Source: Hygrophila difformis
Taxonomy: Eukaryota; Streptophyta; Magnoliopsida; Lamiales; Acanthaceae
Direction: 5' to 3'
NCBI GenBank assembly: GCA_030278955.1
Contig: JAOANR010000005.1
Location: 34,227,105-34,291,104, forward strand
DNA: 64,000 nucleotides
Shown: piece by piece, positions 32,876-43,082 of the stretch
Position numbering within the stretch: position 1 is the stretch's first letter
How the letters are laid out: each line of letters starts with the position of its first letter
Position numbers and translations under genes: made by a program
The notes under the pieces: generated by a model
Database searches by the model: none
The model's input: the letters and a program-made list of their open reading frames with translations, nothing else
What the model was told of the DNA's origin: nothing

Positions 32876-33234
32876 TTAAGGGGCACACACCATCTCCCTT
32901 TAAAACGGATGCTTCCATCCTTGTGGACAGCAAATCCTATTGCCTTTCCTTCGGCAATATACCCTTTTATCTTCTCGAGTTTCGGGTCGCCCGGTTGAGC
33001 GAGTCGAATCTCGTCCAATATTGGAGTTTCTACGATCATGGCATTGACTGTTTCTCTCACTGTGCCTGGATCCACAAGTTCTAACTCCAATCTTGCCAAC
33101 TCCATGTACAATGCCGGCGGAATTACCAACGAGTTTGTCACGTGTTGGGTTTTCCGACTTAGGGCATCGGCTACCACATTCGCCTTCCCCTCGTGGTATG
33201 CTATCTCTAAATCGTAGTCTTTAATAAGTTCCAA
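32785..33234 (-). pseudogene. pol: Element F: RNase H C-terminus and connection
   Basis: Frame continuing pol after two adjacent stops (TGA TAG at about 33238-33243). It reads [27 protein letters not shown], the last RNase H block (Asp in ADALS), then the tether to integrase ([41 protein letters not shown]). Near 32830 a single-base deletion shifts the frame into that of the integrase. No independent start is expected; the Met at 33234 follows from the frame only. Confidence 0.85.
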
Positions 33235-33246
33235 CCACCTTCGCTA

Positions 33247-35619
33247 TCACAAATTCAACTCCTTCTGAGTGAATATATATTTCAAGCTCTTGTGGTCGGT
33301 GAACATTCGACACTTCCGCCCATAAAGATAATGTCTCCATATCTTTAGAGCGAAAACGACCGCTGCCAACTCCAGGTCGTGGGTCGGATAATTCTCCTCG
33401 TGGGGTTTTAGTTGGCGTGATGCATAGGCTACGACTCTCGAGTCTTGCATCAAGACACAACCTAAACCTTCCTTCGAAGCATCGCGGTAAACTTCGAAGT
33501 CACCATTCTCTGATGGTAGTGTTAATACGGGTGTGGTTGTGAGTCGTTTCTTCAGCTCTTGAACCGCAGTCTCACACACTTCGGTCCACTCGTATTTTGC
33601 TCCTTTCTTCAGTAGCTGGGTCAAAGGACGTGCAATCCTTGAAAAGTCCTTCACAAATCGTCTATAATACCCAGCTAATCCAAGGAAACTCCTTATTTCC
33701 GTTGGACTCTTCGGAGTTGCCCACTCCGTCACGGCAGAAACCTTTGCCGGATCCACTGATACTCCATCAGCGGATACTATGTGTCCGAGAAATGCCACTT
33801 CTTTCAACCAGAAATCGCATTTCGACAGCTTGCCGTATAGCTGATTTCTTCGCAAGATTTCTAACACTTGATGTAAGTGTTTTGCATGCTCTTCCTCGCT
33901 CTTTGAGTAGATCAGGATGTCGTCGATGAACACTACGACGCACTGATCTAACAATTCTCGGAACACGTTGTTCATGAGATTCATGAACATGGCCGGAGCA
34001 TTTGTTAACCCGAATGATAACACTGTGAACTCGTAATGGCCATATCGCGTTCGAAACGCCGTCTTCGGAATGTCCTTCTCGGCGATCCTCAATTGATGAT
34101 ACCCAGATCGCAAATCGATCTTCGAGAATACTGAAGCTCCCTTCAGTTGATCAAACAGATCCTCTATTCTCGGTAGGGGGTATTTATTCTTGATGGTCAC
34201 TTGGTTTAGTCCTCGGTAATCTATGCAAAGACGTAGTCCTCCGTCTTTCTTCTTGACAAATAAAACCGGTGCTCCCCAAGGGGACGTACTCGGTCTTATG
34301 TAACCTTTTCCTAACAGTTCCTCGAGTTGTTCCTTTAACTCCTTCATTTCCAGTGGTGCCATCCGGTACGGAGCTTTAGTGACAGGCTCTATCCCCGGAA
34401 TGAGATCTATAGTGAATTCAAGATCTCTCTCAGGTGGCATGCCCGGAACGTCCTCATGGAACACGTCCGGGTATTCTCTTACCACTGGTATGCTCTCAAC
34501 CTTGGTTTCTTCCGCCTCAAGGTTGTGCGCATAGCACGCATATAGTCCATACCCCTTACGCATCAAGTTACTTAATTTGAGTGCACTAACGATTTTATTA
34601 CTTTTCTTAGGGGGCTGAGAGTAAAAGATAACTCTCTTTCCCCTACTTTTTGACAAGGTGATCTTTTGCTTTTGGCATTCGATCACCGCCTTATACTGAG
34701 ATAACCAATCCATCCCCAGTATGATGTCAAAGTCTCTTAAGTTAAATTCTACTAAGTTCGTGAAGAATTCTACGTTCTTTATCACTATAGGAATTCCGTT
34801 ATATCGTTTAGAGCAAGATACTACTTCTCCAGAAGGCAATTGAATTCCTAAGCTAATTCTCTCGCACTTAGGTAGATCTAACTCAGGCACTATCCTTGAT
34901 GCTATAATTGAGCAACTAGCTCCAGAATCAAACAGAATTCTAAGGGGCGTATTCAACACATAAAATGTACCTGCCATCACTTCTCCTTGCGCAGGCACGT
35001 CCGCTTGGTTCACCACGTTCAGCCTACCCATAGGGCGTCCCTGATTGCCCTGCTGATTCGCATTCGGCTGCTGATTTTGTTGCTGGTTTTGATTCTGAGG
35101 GGGCGGAGGTCGTTGGTTCTGGTTCTGGTTTTGCGGCCTATTTTGAGGGGGTCTGTGCCCTTGGTTATTCCCGTTTCGCCCGTTTTGATTTTGAGGCTGT
35201 TCTTGCCCCACGACCAAATCGTGCCTTTTCGTTATGTTCTCGAACCTGGTTCGGCAATCCCGTCGAACGTGACCCATTCGACCACATCGGAAACAGGCGC
35301 CCTGTTGCGGGCATCCCCTTGCCAGATGGGGTCGTCCACATCTCGGGCAAGGTGGTACCGGATCTTCTGGGTTGAACCTCCTCCCAGTGTTGTTTTGTTG
35401 GGGCCTATTTGACCTTCTGCGCTGTTCGCTCCTTCCAGTGTTGTTCTCGTTTCTTGAGTCTCGGATTTTCTTGTCTTGGGGACCCCTGCTGGACTCCCCA
35501 CTCACCCTTCTTTTCAGCTGCTGCACACGTGCTACCGCCACAGCGCGGTCATACACAGCTTGCAAATCGGGGTAGTGTACCCCCGCGATCACCTCGCGCA
35601 CAGACAGGTTCAGTCCCAT
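33247..35619 (-). pseudogene. pol: Element F: gag C-terminus, protease, RT and RNase H
   Basis: 790 residues. Residues 91-103 are a variant zinc knuckle (CX2CX3HX4C) and 109-122 a standard one. A Gln/Asn/Pro-rich linker (about 140-195) leads to the protease with active site FDSGASCSI (about 231) and [60 protein letters not shown], catalytic [12 protein letters not shown] (about 561-572), VAFLGHIVS. RNase [17 protein letters not shown] (Asp near 713), [20 protein letters not shown] (Glu), [11 protein letters not shown] (Asp). The frame ends in two stops next to each other (TGA TAG) and starts after a TAG that splits it from the rest of gag. All catalytic residues are kept. Confidence 0.92.
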
Positions 35620-35628
35620 CTCGAACTT

Positions 35629-36291
35629 CTATGCCTTTTCTGCATCAGTAGGCACTAGCCTTGGTGCGAACCTCACCAGCTCCTTGAAGCGTGTGTAGTA
35701 TTCTTGCACCGTTTGGCCTCCTTGCTTCAGCGACAGGAACTCTTCGTACATGGCAGCTTTAGTACTCAAGGGATAGAATCGATCCTTGAGTAGTTCCATC
35801 ATCTCCATCCACGAGTAGGGCTCGTCATCTGTCAATTTGGCTTGCGTCGCCTGCCACCAGTCGTCAGCTTCGCCTCCCAAGTAGTATGAGGCGACATGCA
35901 CTCATTCTCCTTCCGGACATTTAACTGCTCCCAGCAGCTTGTCGAAGGTCCGGATCCACTCTTCCAGTTTAGCTGGATCCTCCTCACCAGCATAGTGGGG
36001 CGACTGGTAAGGATTCACCATCGCCAGGTAGTTAGGGCGAGCTTGGGGCGGAGGTACCACCGCAGCTTGACCCTGGTTGACTTGCGTGTTTCCGAGAGCA
36101 ATCAACACTTCCTCTATCGTCCTAAGACGATCGCCCACATTGTTCGGTGCGGGGGCGTCCTGCGCACCTTGGGGTTGTTCCATCTCAGGTTGAATCGGTT
36201 CAGTGACGTTTGGTGGTGTCTCAGTAGGTATCTCAGTGGTGGTTTGGGGAGCGGGTTGGGTTCTTCCTCTTCCTCTTCCTCTGGGTGCCAT
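35629..36291 (-). pseudogene. gag: Element F: gag N-terminal and core region
   Basis: Starts MAPRGRGRGRTQPAPQ at ATG 36291 (an upstream Met at 36333 is less likely, given B and D starts). Pro/Gln-rich N-terminus, then VNPYQSPHYAGEEDPAKLEEW and LLGAVKCPEGE, where a TGA at about 35899-35901 stops it. The frame continues VHVASYYLGGEADDWWQATQ, RFYPLSTKAAMYEEF, RFKELVRFAPRLVPTDAEKA, then a TAG (CAG to TAG) at about 35626. So three pieces of one gag frame are separated by two stops without frameshift. Capsid/nucleocapsid protein. Confidence 0.85.
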
Positions 36292-36557
36292 TCTGGTACA
36301 AATAGGATAGATTAGGACCGGTGAATTTAGCATATAGTCTAAGCAATTTCTATAAATGTATATGTGTTTTGTGATTTAGCACGTGGTGCTCGCTTGAACT
36401 AAGAAGCGTCGTATGCTTCGGGGTTTTTATTTTAATTTGTTCCTTATTTCGAAATTTTTTTTTAATAAATAAATCGGGCATTTTATTTCCTCAAAAGAGA
36501 TTTTAGTACAAAAGTAGAAATATTTTCCTAGCAAAATAGTATCTAACAATAGAATCT

Positions 36558-36893
36558 CTAGTGTCTCATGACGTCCTCCGGTGGGGTAGCAGAATCTTCC
36601 TCCGGATCTTCCTCCTCCGAACTCGGCGGCAGTAGCTCGTCAAAGATAGTGTTCAAGTCTTGCCCGTGGGCATCGATGTATTCCTTTAGTATTAAGTTTT
36701 GTGTAGTGAGGGTTTGGACTTGGCGTTCGAGTTGGTTTATGCGGTGATGATCTGCCTCTCTCAAGTTGCCCATGTGATGTAAATTGGCCTCCAATTGAGC
36801 CATACGGTACTTCATTTGCTCTAAGGTTTGGTGGGAATCGAGATGAACGCTCATCATCCTGACCATCAACTGCATCATGTCTTGACTAGCCAT
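36558..36893 (-). CDS. Coiled-coil ORF upstream of gag in F
   Basis: 111 residues, intact: MASQDMMQLMVRMMSVHLDSH..., a heptad-rich, Met/His/Leu-rich coiled coil to about residue 75, then an acidic tail (LLPPSSEEEDPEEDSATPPE). It sits between the primer site and gag on the same strand; about 270 bases separate it from the gag ATG, so it would be the first ORF on the element RNA. Homologous to the partial ORF at 1-248 in element A, and missing in the gag-only elements B and D. Function unknown. A similar architecture (coiled coil plus acidic tail), without clear sequence match, occurs at 47338-47646. Confidence 0.7.
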   Translation of the reverse strand: MASQDMMQLMVRMMSVHLDSHQTLEQMKYRMAQLEANLHHMGNLREADHHRINQLERQVQTLTTQNLILKEYIDAHGQDLNTIFDELLPPSSEEEDPEEDSATPPEDVMRH

Positions 36894-37179
36894 CTAGCGC
36901 AAGCAAGAGATCTAAGTTAATATTCGCCAAGATTCTAAGTTCAAGTTTTGCCAAGATTCTAAGTTCATAGAAGAGATGCAATATGCAAATGCAAATGATG
37001 ATTCCCCCCAATAATAATTTAATGCACCACATATATATATATATATATATTTCCATGGGTTTTAAAATAAAAAAATTTTCCATGGAAATAATACTTTAAA
37101 ATTTAAAATAATAGTCAAAATACTAATAATAGTTTAAAAATAGTAATGGTTTAAAAATAGTAGTTTTAAAAATAGCCGG
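36894..37179 (-). other. Element F leader
   Basis: AT-rich, with a short C run near 37005-37010 and an (AT)n tract at 37026-37048. No gene seen. Confidence 0.6.
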
Positions 37180-37191
37180 GCTTTGATACCA
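37180..37191 (-). other. Primer binding site of element F
   Basis: Minus strand TGGTATCAAAGC, one change from the tRNA-Met primer site; three bases after the LTR end. Confidence 0.85.
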
Positions 37192-37194
37192 ACT

Positions 37195-39799
37195 TGTAAC
37201 ACCCCGGTTTTTGGACACCCAGGTCGGGATGTCACCGCCACATCCCCCTAGTAAGACACGGTTTCTCCGAGCTTACTAAAGAGATGCAAGGCTAGATATT
37301 GCAGTATTTAAAACATTTAAATCATTCAAAATAGCCCATACAATATAATTCGAAAATAATATTAACATAGCGCAGCGGAAATAATTGTTTTAGTATAGTA
37401 TTGCAGCGGAAAATATAAATAGGGCCGACATGGCCAAAACACGGGTTAAACAGGCCCGTTCATAATATAGTCTAAAGTGCGAATTTAAAAGCAAAATAAT
37501 GTTTCCCAAAATCCCATGCATGAATCGTGCTCACACATGCTCATTCCACATATTCTGTAAGAAAAGGAATAAAAACGGTTTTGGTCAGCAAACTTGCTGA
37601 GTAAGTTAACACATGCATGATCGTAGGGTTTAAAAGCCATTAAATTAATACTTAAATAAAAACATGATAATAACATAATATTCAATTTAATCTAATCAAC
37701 TATCCAATTGCATAATTTATTCCAGGGCTCTATTTAGCAACACATTTTGCATGGTCTAAGATAATAGCCATAATTTAAATAAAGCATTTAAATAATTTAA
37801 TTGGACATAATTTATTTTAATTTAATTTAATTTAATATCCCCATTACATCCCCGATTTGGTATCTCAAAGTTTCACGATAGTATCGCGATGTCAACAAGT
37901 TTAGCCGGTAGCCCGGCGGCCGCAACCGTATCAGCCATACCCAGTACCACTCTGGAGCCTCGAGAAACCCATGTGGATATTCACGAGAGTGTAGGCTCTG
38001 TATTTCGCCGTTTTGGCAATATCATATCTCAAGTTTAGCGCGCGGGGTCACCATCGTCCATTAAGGCACGAAGTGAAGCAGTTAGGGGGCACCCTGCAGA
38101 GCACTCACCCCTAATTTTAATTTATCAAGTTTGTAAGGGGATTTAATTTTAAAAATCTAACTTCAATTGTATTTATTTAAAAATAATATCTCAACTCATT
38201 TCAACCCTAAAGGTTAATTCCATGTTTCAACAAGATTTCAAAATTTTGTTTCCGGTAAACCACAGTTTACTCTAAAATTCGTCTAAAATCAGATTTAATT
38301 CCAAAAATTCCAAAATTTCACGACTGACTCAGAAACGTCGAAATCTACAACTTTTGTGTTTTAACTTTTTCAATCCGAGATACCTAAATAGGTCAAAATC
38401 ACCAATTTTCATAGAAGAACAATTCTGTCCGAATCTAATGTATCACAGTTTAAAGTTTCGAATTCTACCATAGCAATTCAATTCCAAATTTGATGAAATT
38501 TTACAGAGATCATCTTAAGATAATTATCTACGACTTTCATGTTCGGCCAAAGATCTAAAACGGTCTGGAACCTATGTCAAAAACGTGATGAAGATCATTC
38601 CTAAGTTCTGTCAAGAATTTCAAGATCTAGATTCAAGCAGTTCGGTTTCGGTTGGGTTTCACCTATCAAATCGTCTCTAAAAATTCTCAAAAATTTACAG
38701 TAGATAGATCTAAGCCTTAGGAACTTTTTCGTGTTTTAAGTTTCTCCGTTTGAAGTCGTTTTAAGGTTCGGAAAAATTCATCAAATCTGTTGCGTCGGTA
38801 GAAAACAAAAGTTGACAGATTTTATGAGTTCTTGTTAAATCTTTTAGTTTCGAACTTTTTAAAACTTCCCAAAACCATGTAAGAGTTAACTTACAGAGTT
38901 GTGAACGTCCGGGATCGTCTATATCGAAGGCGTGGCTTCCAGTCCACCGTTTCTCCTCTCCGTTCGCCGGGTTCTACGATCTAGATCCAATACGTGGTGT
39001 AGAAAAGAAAAGAAGAAGATTAGGATTCGTTTTCGAATCGTATATAGAATAAGGTTTGGATCGAGACTTACCACGACTATGGAGATCTTAGAATTTTCGT
39101 CCAACAGTATTCGCCTTGGTTTCGTGCCTCCGACGACTCCGGATTTAGGGTTTCGAATGTGTAGAAAGTTGTAGGGTTTTGTAAAACTGTTCGGGGCTTC
39201 CAAGGGGGTTTATTTATAGATAGCTAAGACCTAGGGCATCAAAAATCTGACCCTAAGGGTCTTGAGTCGAACGATGTTCAACCGAAAGTCGAAAAATCCG
39301 TGTTCGGGCGAGATATTCACGCAACGGGCGAATCTGTCGCGTGGCGCGGTCGTGGCGCGCCCAATGCCTATGGACCGCGCGGCCACCGTGCCGACTTCGC
39401 CTGGACTTCGGTCCGGGCGGGTCATGCGATCCGTCGTGCCTTTCCTCCTCTCTTTCGGATTTCTTTCCCTCTATGCTCCCGAATTCCGATTTCCGGGGTA
39501 TCTTCGGGTTCCTACTTTCTCTCTAAATTTTTACTCGGGTCTAATTGTATGTTTGGACTCGAATTCTCGAGTTCATTGGTGCAGGGTTTCGGTGTGCAAT
39601 TTACTTATCTTTAATCAATTCTTTTTATTTAATTAGTTTCATTTTTAATTCCTTTTTAAGTAAAATCTCATTTCTCATTTCCTTATCTTTATTTATTTAT
39701 TGGCTGGATTTATTTATTTATTTATGGTATTTATTTTATTTATTATTTATTTATTTAATTATTGTTTTATTTTATGTTGGAAAATTCTCGGGTATTACA
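37195..39799 (-). repeat. 5' LTR of element F (short form, 2605 bases)
   Basis: Minus strand start TGTAATACCCGAG at 39799 and end GGGGTGTTACA at 37195. Same length as the 3' LTR. The start at the inner point is proven by the GCCGG duplication. TATA box at 39211-39218. Differences from the 3' LTR are scattered substitutions (e.g. GGACACCC versus GGTCACCC at the end) plus small indels. Confidence 0.93.
39211..39218 (-). promoter_or_regulatory. TATA box in the 5' LTR of F
   Basis: Minus strand TATAAATA within TTTATTTATAGATAGC, the presumed promoter driving element F. Confidence 0.62.
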
Positions 39800-39804
39800 G
39801 CCGG

Positions 39805-40552
39805 GTCGTGTGATCCGTCGGGCCTTTTCTCCTCTCTTTCGGACTTCTGTCCTTCTACGTTTTCGGGCTCAACTTTTCAGGTCGTTCTCGGGTTACGATT
39901 CCTTTCTTAAATTTATTTTGACTCAAATGAATTTTATATTCGAAATCTTGAACCCGTCGAGTTTGAATCTGTCGGCTTGAATTCGCCGTCTTTCGACTCC
40001 CGTGTAATAATTTATCTAATTAAATTATTTCTGACTTCACGGGTTCTTGGAATTAAAATTCTTTTCCTTCTTGAGTTTAATTCCGATTCTTTTAGAATTA
40101 ATTCATGGAATATCTTCGGGCTTCCTTTCCCTCTTTTATTCCGTTTTGAATTTATCGGTAATTCATTTCCGAGCAATAATGAATTATTTTCTTCTTCTCG
40201 GAAATATTTCGGCCTTGATCGGATTAAGAAATAGATTTTATTCCTTTGGATGTTGGTAGAAATCCCGGGTATTACAGTCTACCCTCCTTAAGAATCAACC
40301 TCGTCCTCGAAGGTGCGCTTTATCTTCTTGCGAGTTCGGGAATTGTTTGATTGAGTGATTGTATCATTATGTGTTGTTGTTGTTGATATTGTTTGTATTA
40401 TTTTATTATATCGTTTGATTGAACTCAGAATTGACATTTCCAAGTTGCCTACGTACCCCGTGAAGGGATCAAGTCATAACGTAGTTCAAAACAATTTGAA
40501 TTTGTTTATTTGAAATACAAAATATTCGGACTAGAATATTCGGGTCGTTACA
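39805..40552 (-). repeat. 3' LTR of element E, right part
   Basis: Continuation of 26292-28732 after F. On the minus strand it starts TGTAACGACCCGAAT at 40552, right after the polypurine tract, and passes the inner start TGTAATACCCGGG at 40276 preceded by TAAGGAGGGTAGAC. It includes the 41-base stem (40447-40487). The outer start (TGTAACGACC) differs from the usual TGTAATACC. Confidence 0.88.
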
Positions 40553-40643
40553 TCCTCCCCCCCTTAAGATTACAGTTATGTCCCCATAACTGTGGTTGCA
40601 TTGTCTCGGAATAGGATCCGGTAACGTTGTATATAATCATTTC
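40553..40643 (-). other. Polypurine tract and pol remnant of element E
   Basis: Minus strand TTAAGGGGGGGAGGA (40553-40567) next to the LTR. Upstream, ACCACAGTTATGGGGACATAA and CCTATTCCGAGAC encode the last residues of pol (LFRDN..TTVMGT), so the internal deletion ends within the chromodomain tail. Confidence 0.7.
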
Positions 40644-41505
40644 TCACTGAGCTGGCACGTATGCTTGGTCAACATCATTCCATCGTCCTACAGCTCCTCC
40701 TTGATCTCCTTGTTGAGGGTTTACCAAATCTAGCCTCTTCTCAATCACCTCCTCACGAACATTGCATTCTCTAATCATGTGGCCTTCCCCACCACATCTA
40801 TAACAAGTCCCGCGCCTTGGGCATTTGCGCACCAGATGGGCTTGGTGGCACTGCGGGCAACGTGGTATGGTTGTACGACGTATGCCATTTCTCCCATTAT
40901 TGAAATCTTTATTCTCGTTCTTCTTTGGCTCATTGGACCTATCATGTCCATCGTTATTGCTCGATTCTTTTTCTCAAATCCTTGCGAGTCCTTGCTCAAC
41001 TCCCCATTTCCTTTACGCTTCAGTTGCTGGACTCGATCAATTGCTACAGCTCGATCGTAAACCGTCTGCAGGTTTGTGAATTGTCCTACTGCAAGTATCT
41101 CCCGGATACTAAGGTTCAAACCCATCTCGAATTTCTGAGCCTTGTCAGAGTCGGTTGGTACTAGTCTCGTAGCAAATTGTTCTAGCTCCTTGAATTTGGT
41201 AGAGTATTCTTGCACCGTTTGTGCACCTTGTCTAAGGTTGATAAACTCCTCATATTTCGCAGTCTTGGTGCTCAGTGGGTAGAATCTTTCCCTCAATGCT
41301 TCCTTAAGTTCTTCCCAGGTATAGGCCTCTTCGTCTTCCTCTGAATTCGTTTGAAAGTTTTGCCACCACTCATCGGCTTCGCCTCCTAAGTAGTAAGTCA
41401 CTACACGTATCTTCTCCTCGTCGGAGCATTTGATAGCGTCCAAAAGTTTATCAAAGGTACGGATCCACCCCTCTAGTTTGGCGGGATCTTCCTCCCCAGG
41501 AATAA
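40644..41505 (-). pseudogene. gag: Gag of element E, 5'-truncated and frameshifted
   Basis: From 41505 the minus strand reads GEEDPAKLEGWIRTFDKLL, the gag core (YYLGGEADEWWQNFQ, RFYPLSTKTAKYEEF), a linker, then after a frameshift near 40970 the second zinc knuckle (CYRCGGEGHMIREC) and the tail NPQQGDQGGAVGRW to VPAQ-stop at 40644. Very close to gag of D. The N-terminal 90 or so residues are absent, because at 41505 the sequence switches to an LTR fragment in the opposite orientation. Apparent frame upstream (MINYFLFLG...) is chimaeric and not gag. Confidence 0.82.
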
Positions 41506-41656
41506 AATTTATTCCGATCAATGTCGAAATATCTCCGAGAAAAAGAAAATAATTTATCACAATAAATTATTGCTCGGAAATGCAACGCCGATAGATTCAA
41601 AATTCAAAATGGAATAAAAGATGGAAAGGAAGCCCGAAGACATTCCATGAATTGAG
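41506..41656 (+). repeat. Fragment of a Tekay-type LTR, opposite orientation
   Basis: Similar on the plus strand to 11990-12145 of the solo LTR (AATAAAATTTATTCCGA, AATAATTTATCACAATAAATTATTGCTCGGAAATG, GGAAGCCCGAAGACATTCCATG). It abuts gag of E on one side and the N run on the other. Confidence 0.7.
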
Positions 41657-42156
41657 NNNNNNNNNNNNNNNNNNNNNNNNNNNNNNNNNNNNNNNNNNNN
41701 NNNNNNNNNNNNNNNNNNNNNNNNNNNNNNNNNNNNNNNNNNNNNNNNNNNNNNNNNNNNNNNNNNNNNNNNNNNNNNNNNNNNNNNNNNNNNNNNNNNN
41801 NNNNNNNNNNNNNNNNNNNNNNNNNNNNNNNNNNNNNNNNNNNNNNNNNNNNNNNNNNNNNNNNNNNNNNNNNNNNNNNNNNNNNNNNNNNNNNNNNNNN
41901 NNNNNNNNNNNNNNNNNNNNNNNNNNNNNNNNNNNNNNNNNNNNNNNNNNNNNNNNNNNNNNNNNNNNNNNNNNNNNNNNNNNNNNNNNNNNNNNNNNNN
42001 NNNNNNNNNNNNNNNNNNNNNNNNNNNNNNNNNNNNNNNNNNNNNNNNNNNNNNNNNNNNNNNNNNNNNNNNNNNNNNNNNNNNNNNNNNNNNNNNNNNN
42101 NNNNNNNNNNNNNNNNNNNNNNNNNNNNNNNNNNNNNNNNNNNNNNNNNNNNNNNN
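41657..42156. other. Assembly gap (500 N)
   Basis: 500 N, likely a fixed-size placeholder. It hides the remainder of element E and its 5' LTR. Confidence 0.98.
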
Positions 42157-43082
42157 ATGCCAAAGCTTTACAAAACTCAAGGTATGCAAAGCCAACTATC
42201 CTCACCAAATGGGAATATATATAAGTGAGCACTCACCTTCAAGTGTTTAGGCTACTTTTTTTTTCACTCAGTACACATAGAGAAACCGTCAATCTCGTAG
42301 GCTTGCTCAAATCATAGTAAAATCCACATCTCAAATAAGAAAATAATGCTCACAATCAAATGGTATTTTATTAGGGTGGTACCAGGGCTACGGTTGAGTA
42401 GAAAATATGGAATTTCCAAAGGCTAATGGGAGTGAGGAATTAGACTATTAGTTCATCACATACTAATAGTCACCAAGTTGCACCCCAAATTAAATAATAA
42501 GGACAATTGTGGTTAACAGCAACAATAATAAATTGTATTTTCAGTAGTAAAAAATGTGTAATGATTTTATTTATATTCAAAAGATGATGTATATGGTAAT
42601 ATAATTTTATTATTTTTAAAACTAACAATGAAATCATATTATATTCGATATTCTTTAGCTTTTGTACCTTGTCCGGTACAAACTAATAGATCAGAAAAAT
42701 AATTATGAAATTAGTATTTTTATTATTTTGAAAATTTAAATTAAGATAAAATAAAATGTAAAATATAAGTATTAAGCATAATACGAAAAAATTCCCTCAT
42801 AATTTGCTGAAAATCTCATTAGTAGGGGCTAGTAGTATAGCACTATCTTTAAAAAATATTTGAATTTGAAGTGGTGTAATTTATATTATGTATATGTTCT
42901 CAAAATTGCCGCTATCGTAAAGTTTTATAAGAATATCATCCGAAATGTCACATCTGATTGTATATCTTCAAAATCAATACATTTTTACCATAAACCTACA
43001 TCAAGAATCCATTTTGCAAATTTTTTTGATATATAAATTTCATTATAAACAATATTTATTGGTGTAGCTATATTGAGGGGAG
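42157..43082. other. Unassigned AT-rich region
   Basis: No gene recognised. 42157-42300 has unique-looking sequence; 42500-43080 is strongly AT-rich. Confidence 0.4.

Larger units (their letters stand above)
28733..39799 (-). mobile_element. Element F: full-size Tekay (chromovirus) retrotransposon
   Basis: 11067 bases flanked by the perfect duplication GCCGG (28728-28732 and 39800-39804). Minus-strand order: 5' LTR, primer site, coiled-coil ORF, gag, protease, RT, RNase H, integrase with chromodomain, polypurine tracts, 3' LTR. It lies inside the 3' LTR of element E. The two LTRs are both 2605 bases and differ by scattered single changes, so it is the youngest insertion here. Four in-frame stops and one frameshift inactivate gag-pol. 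Confidence 0.93.

Noticed and set aside
41557..42232. Long frames across the second N run
   Set aside because: Same reason: artefacts of the gap.
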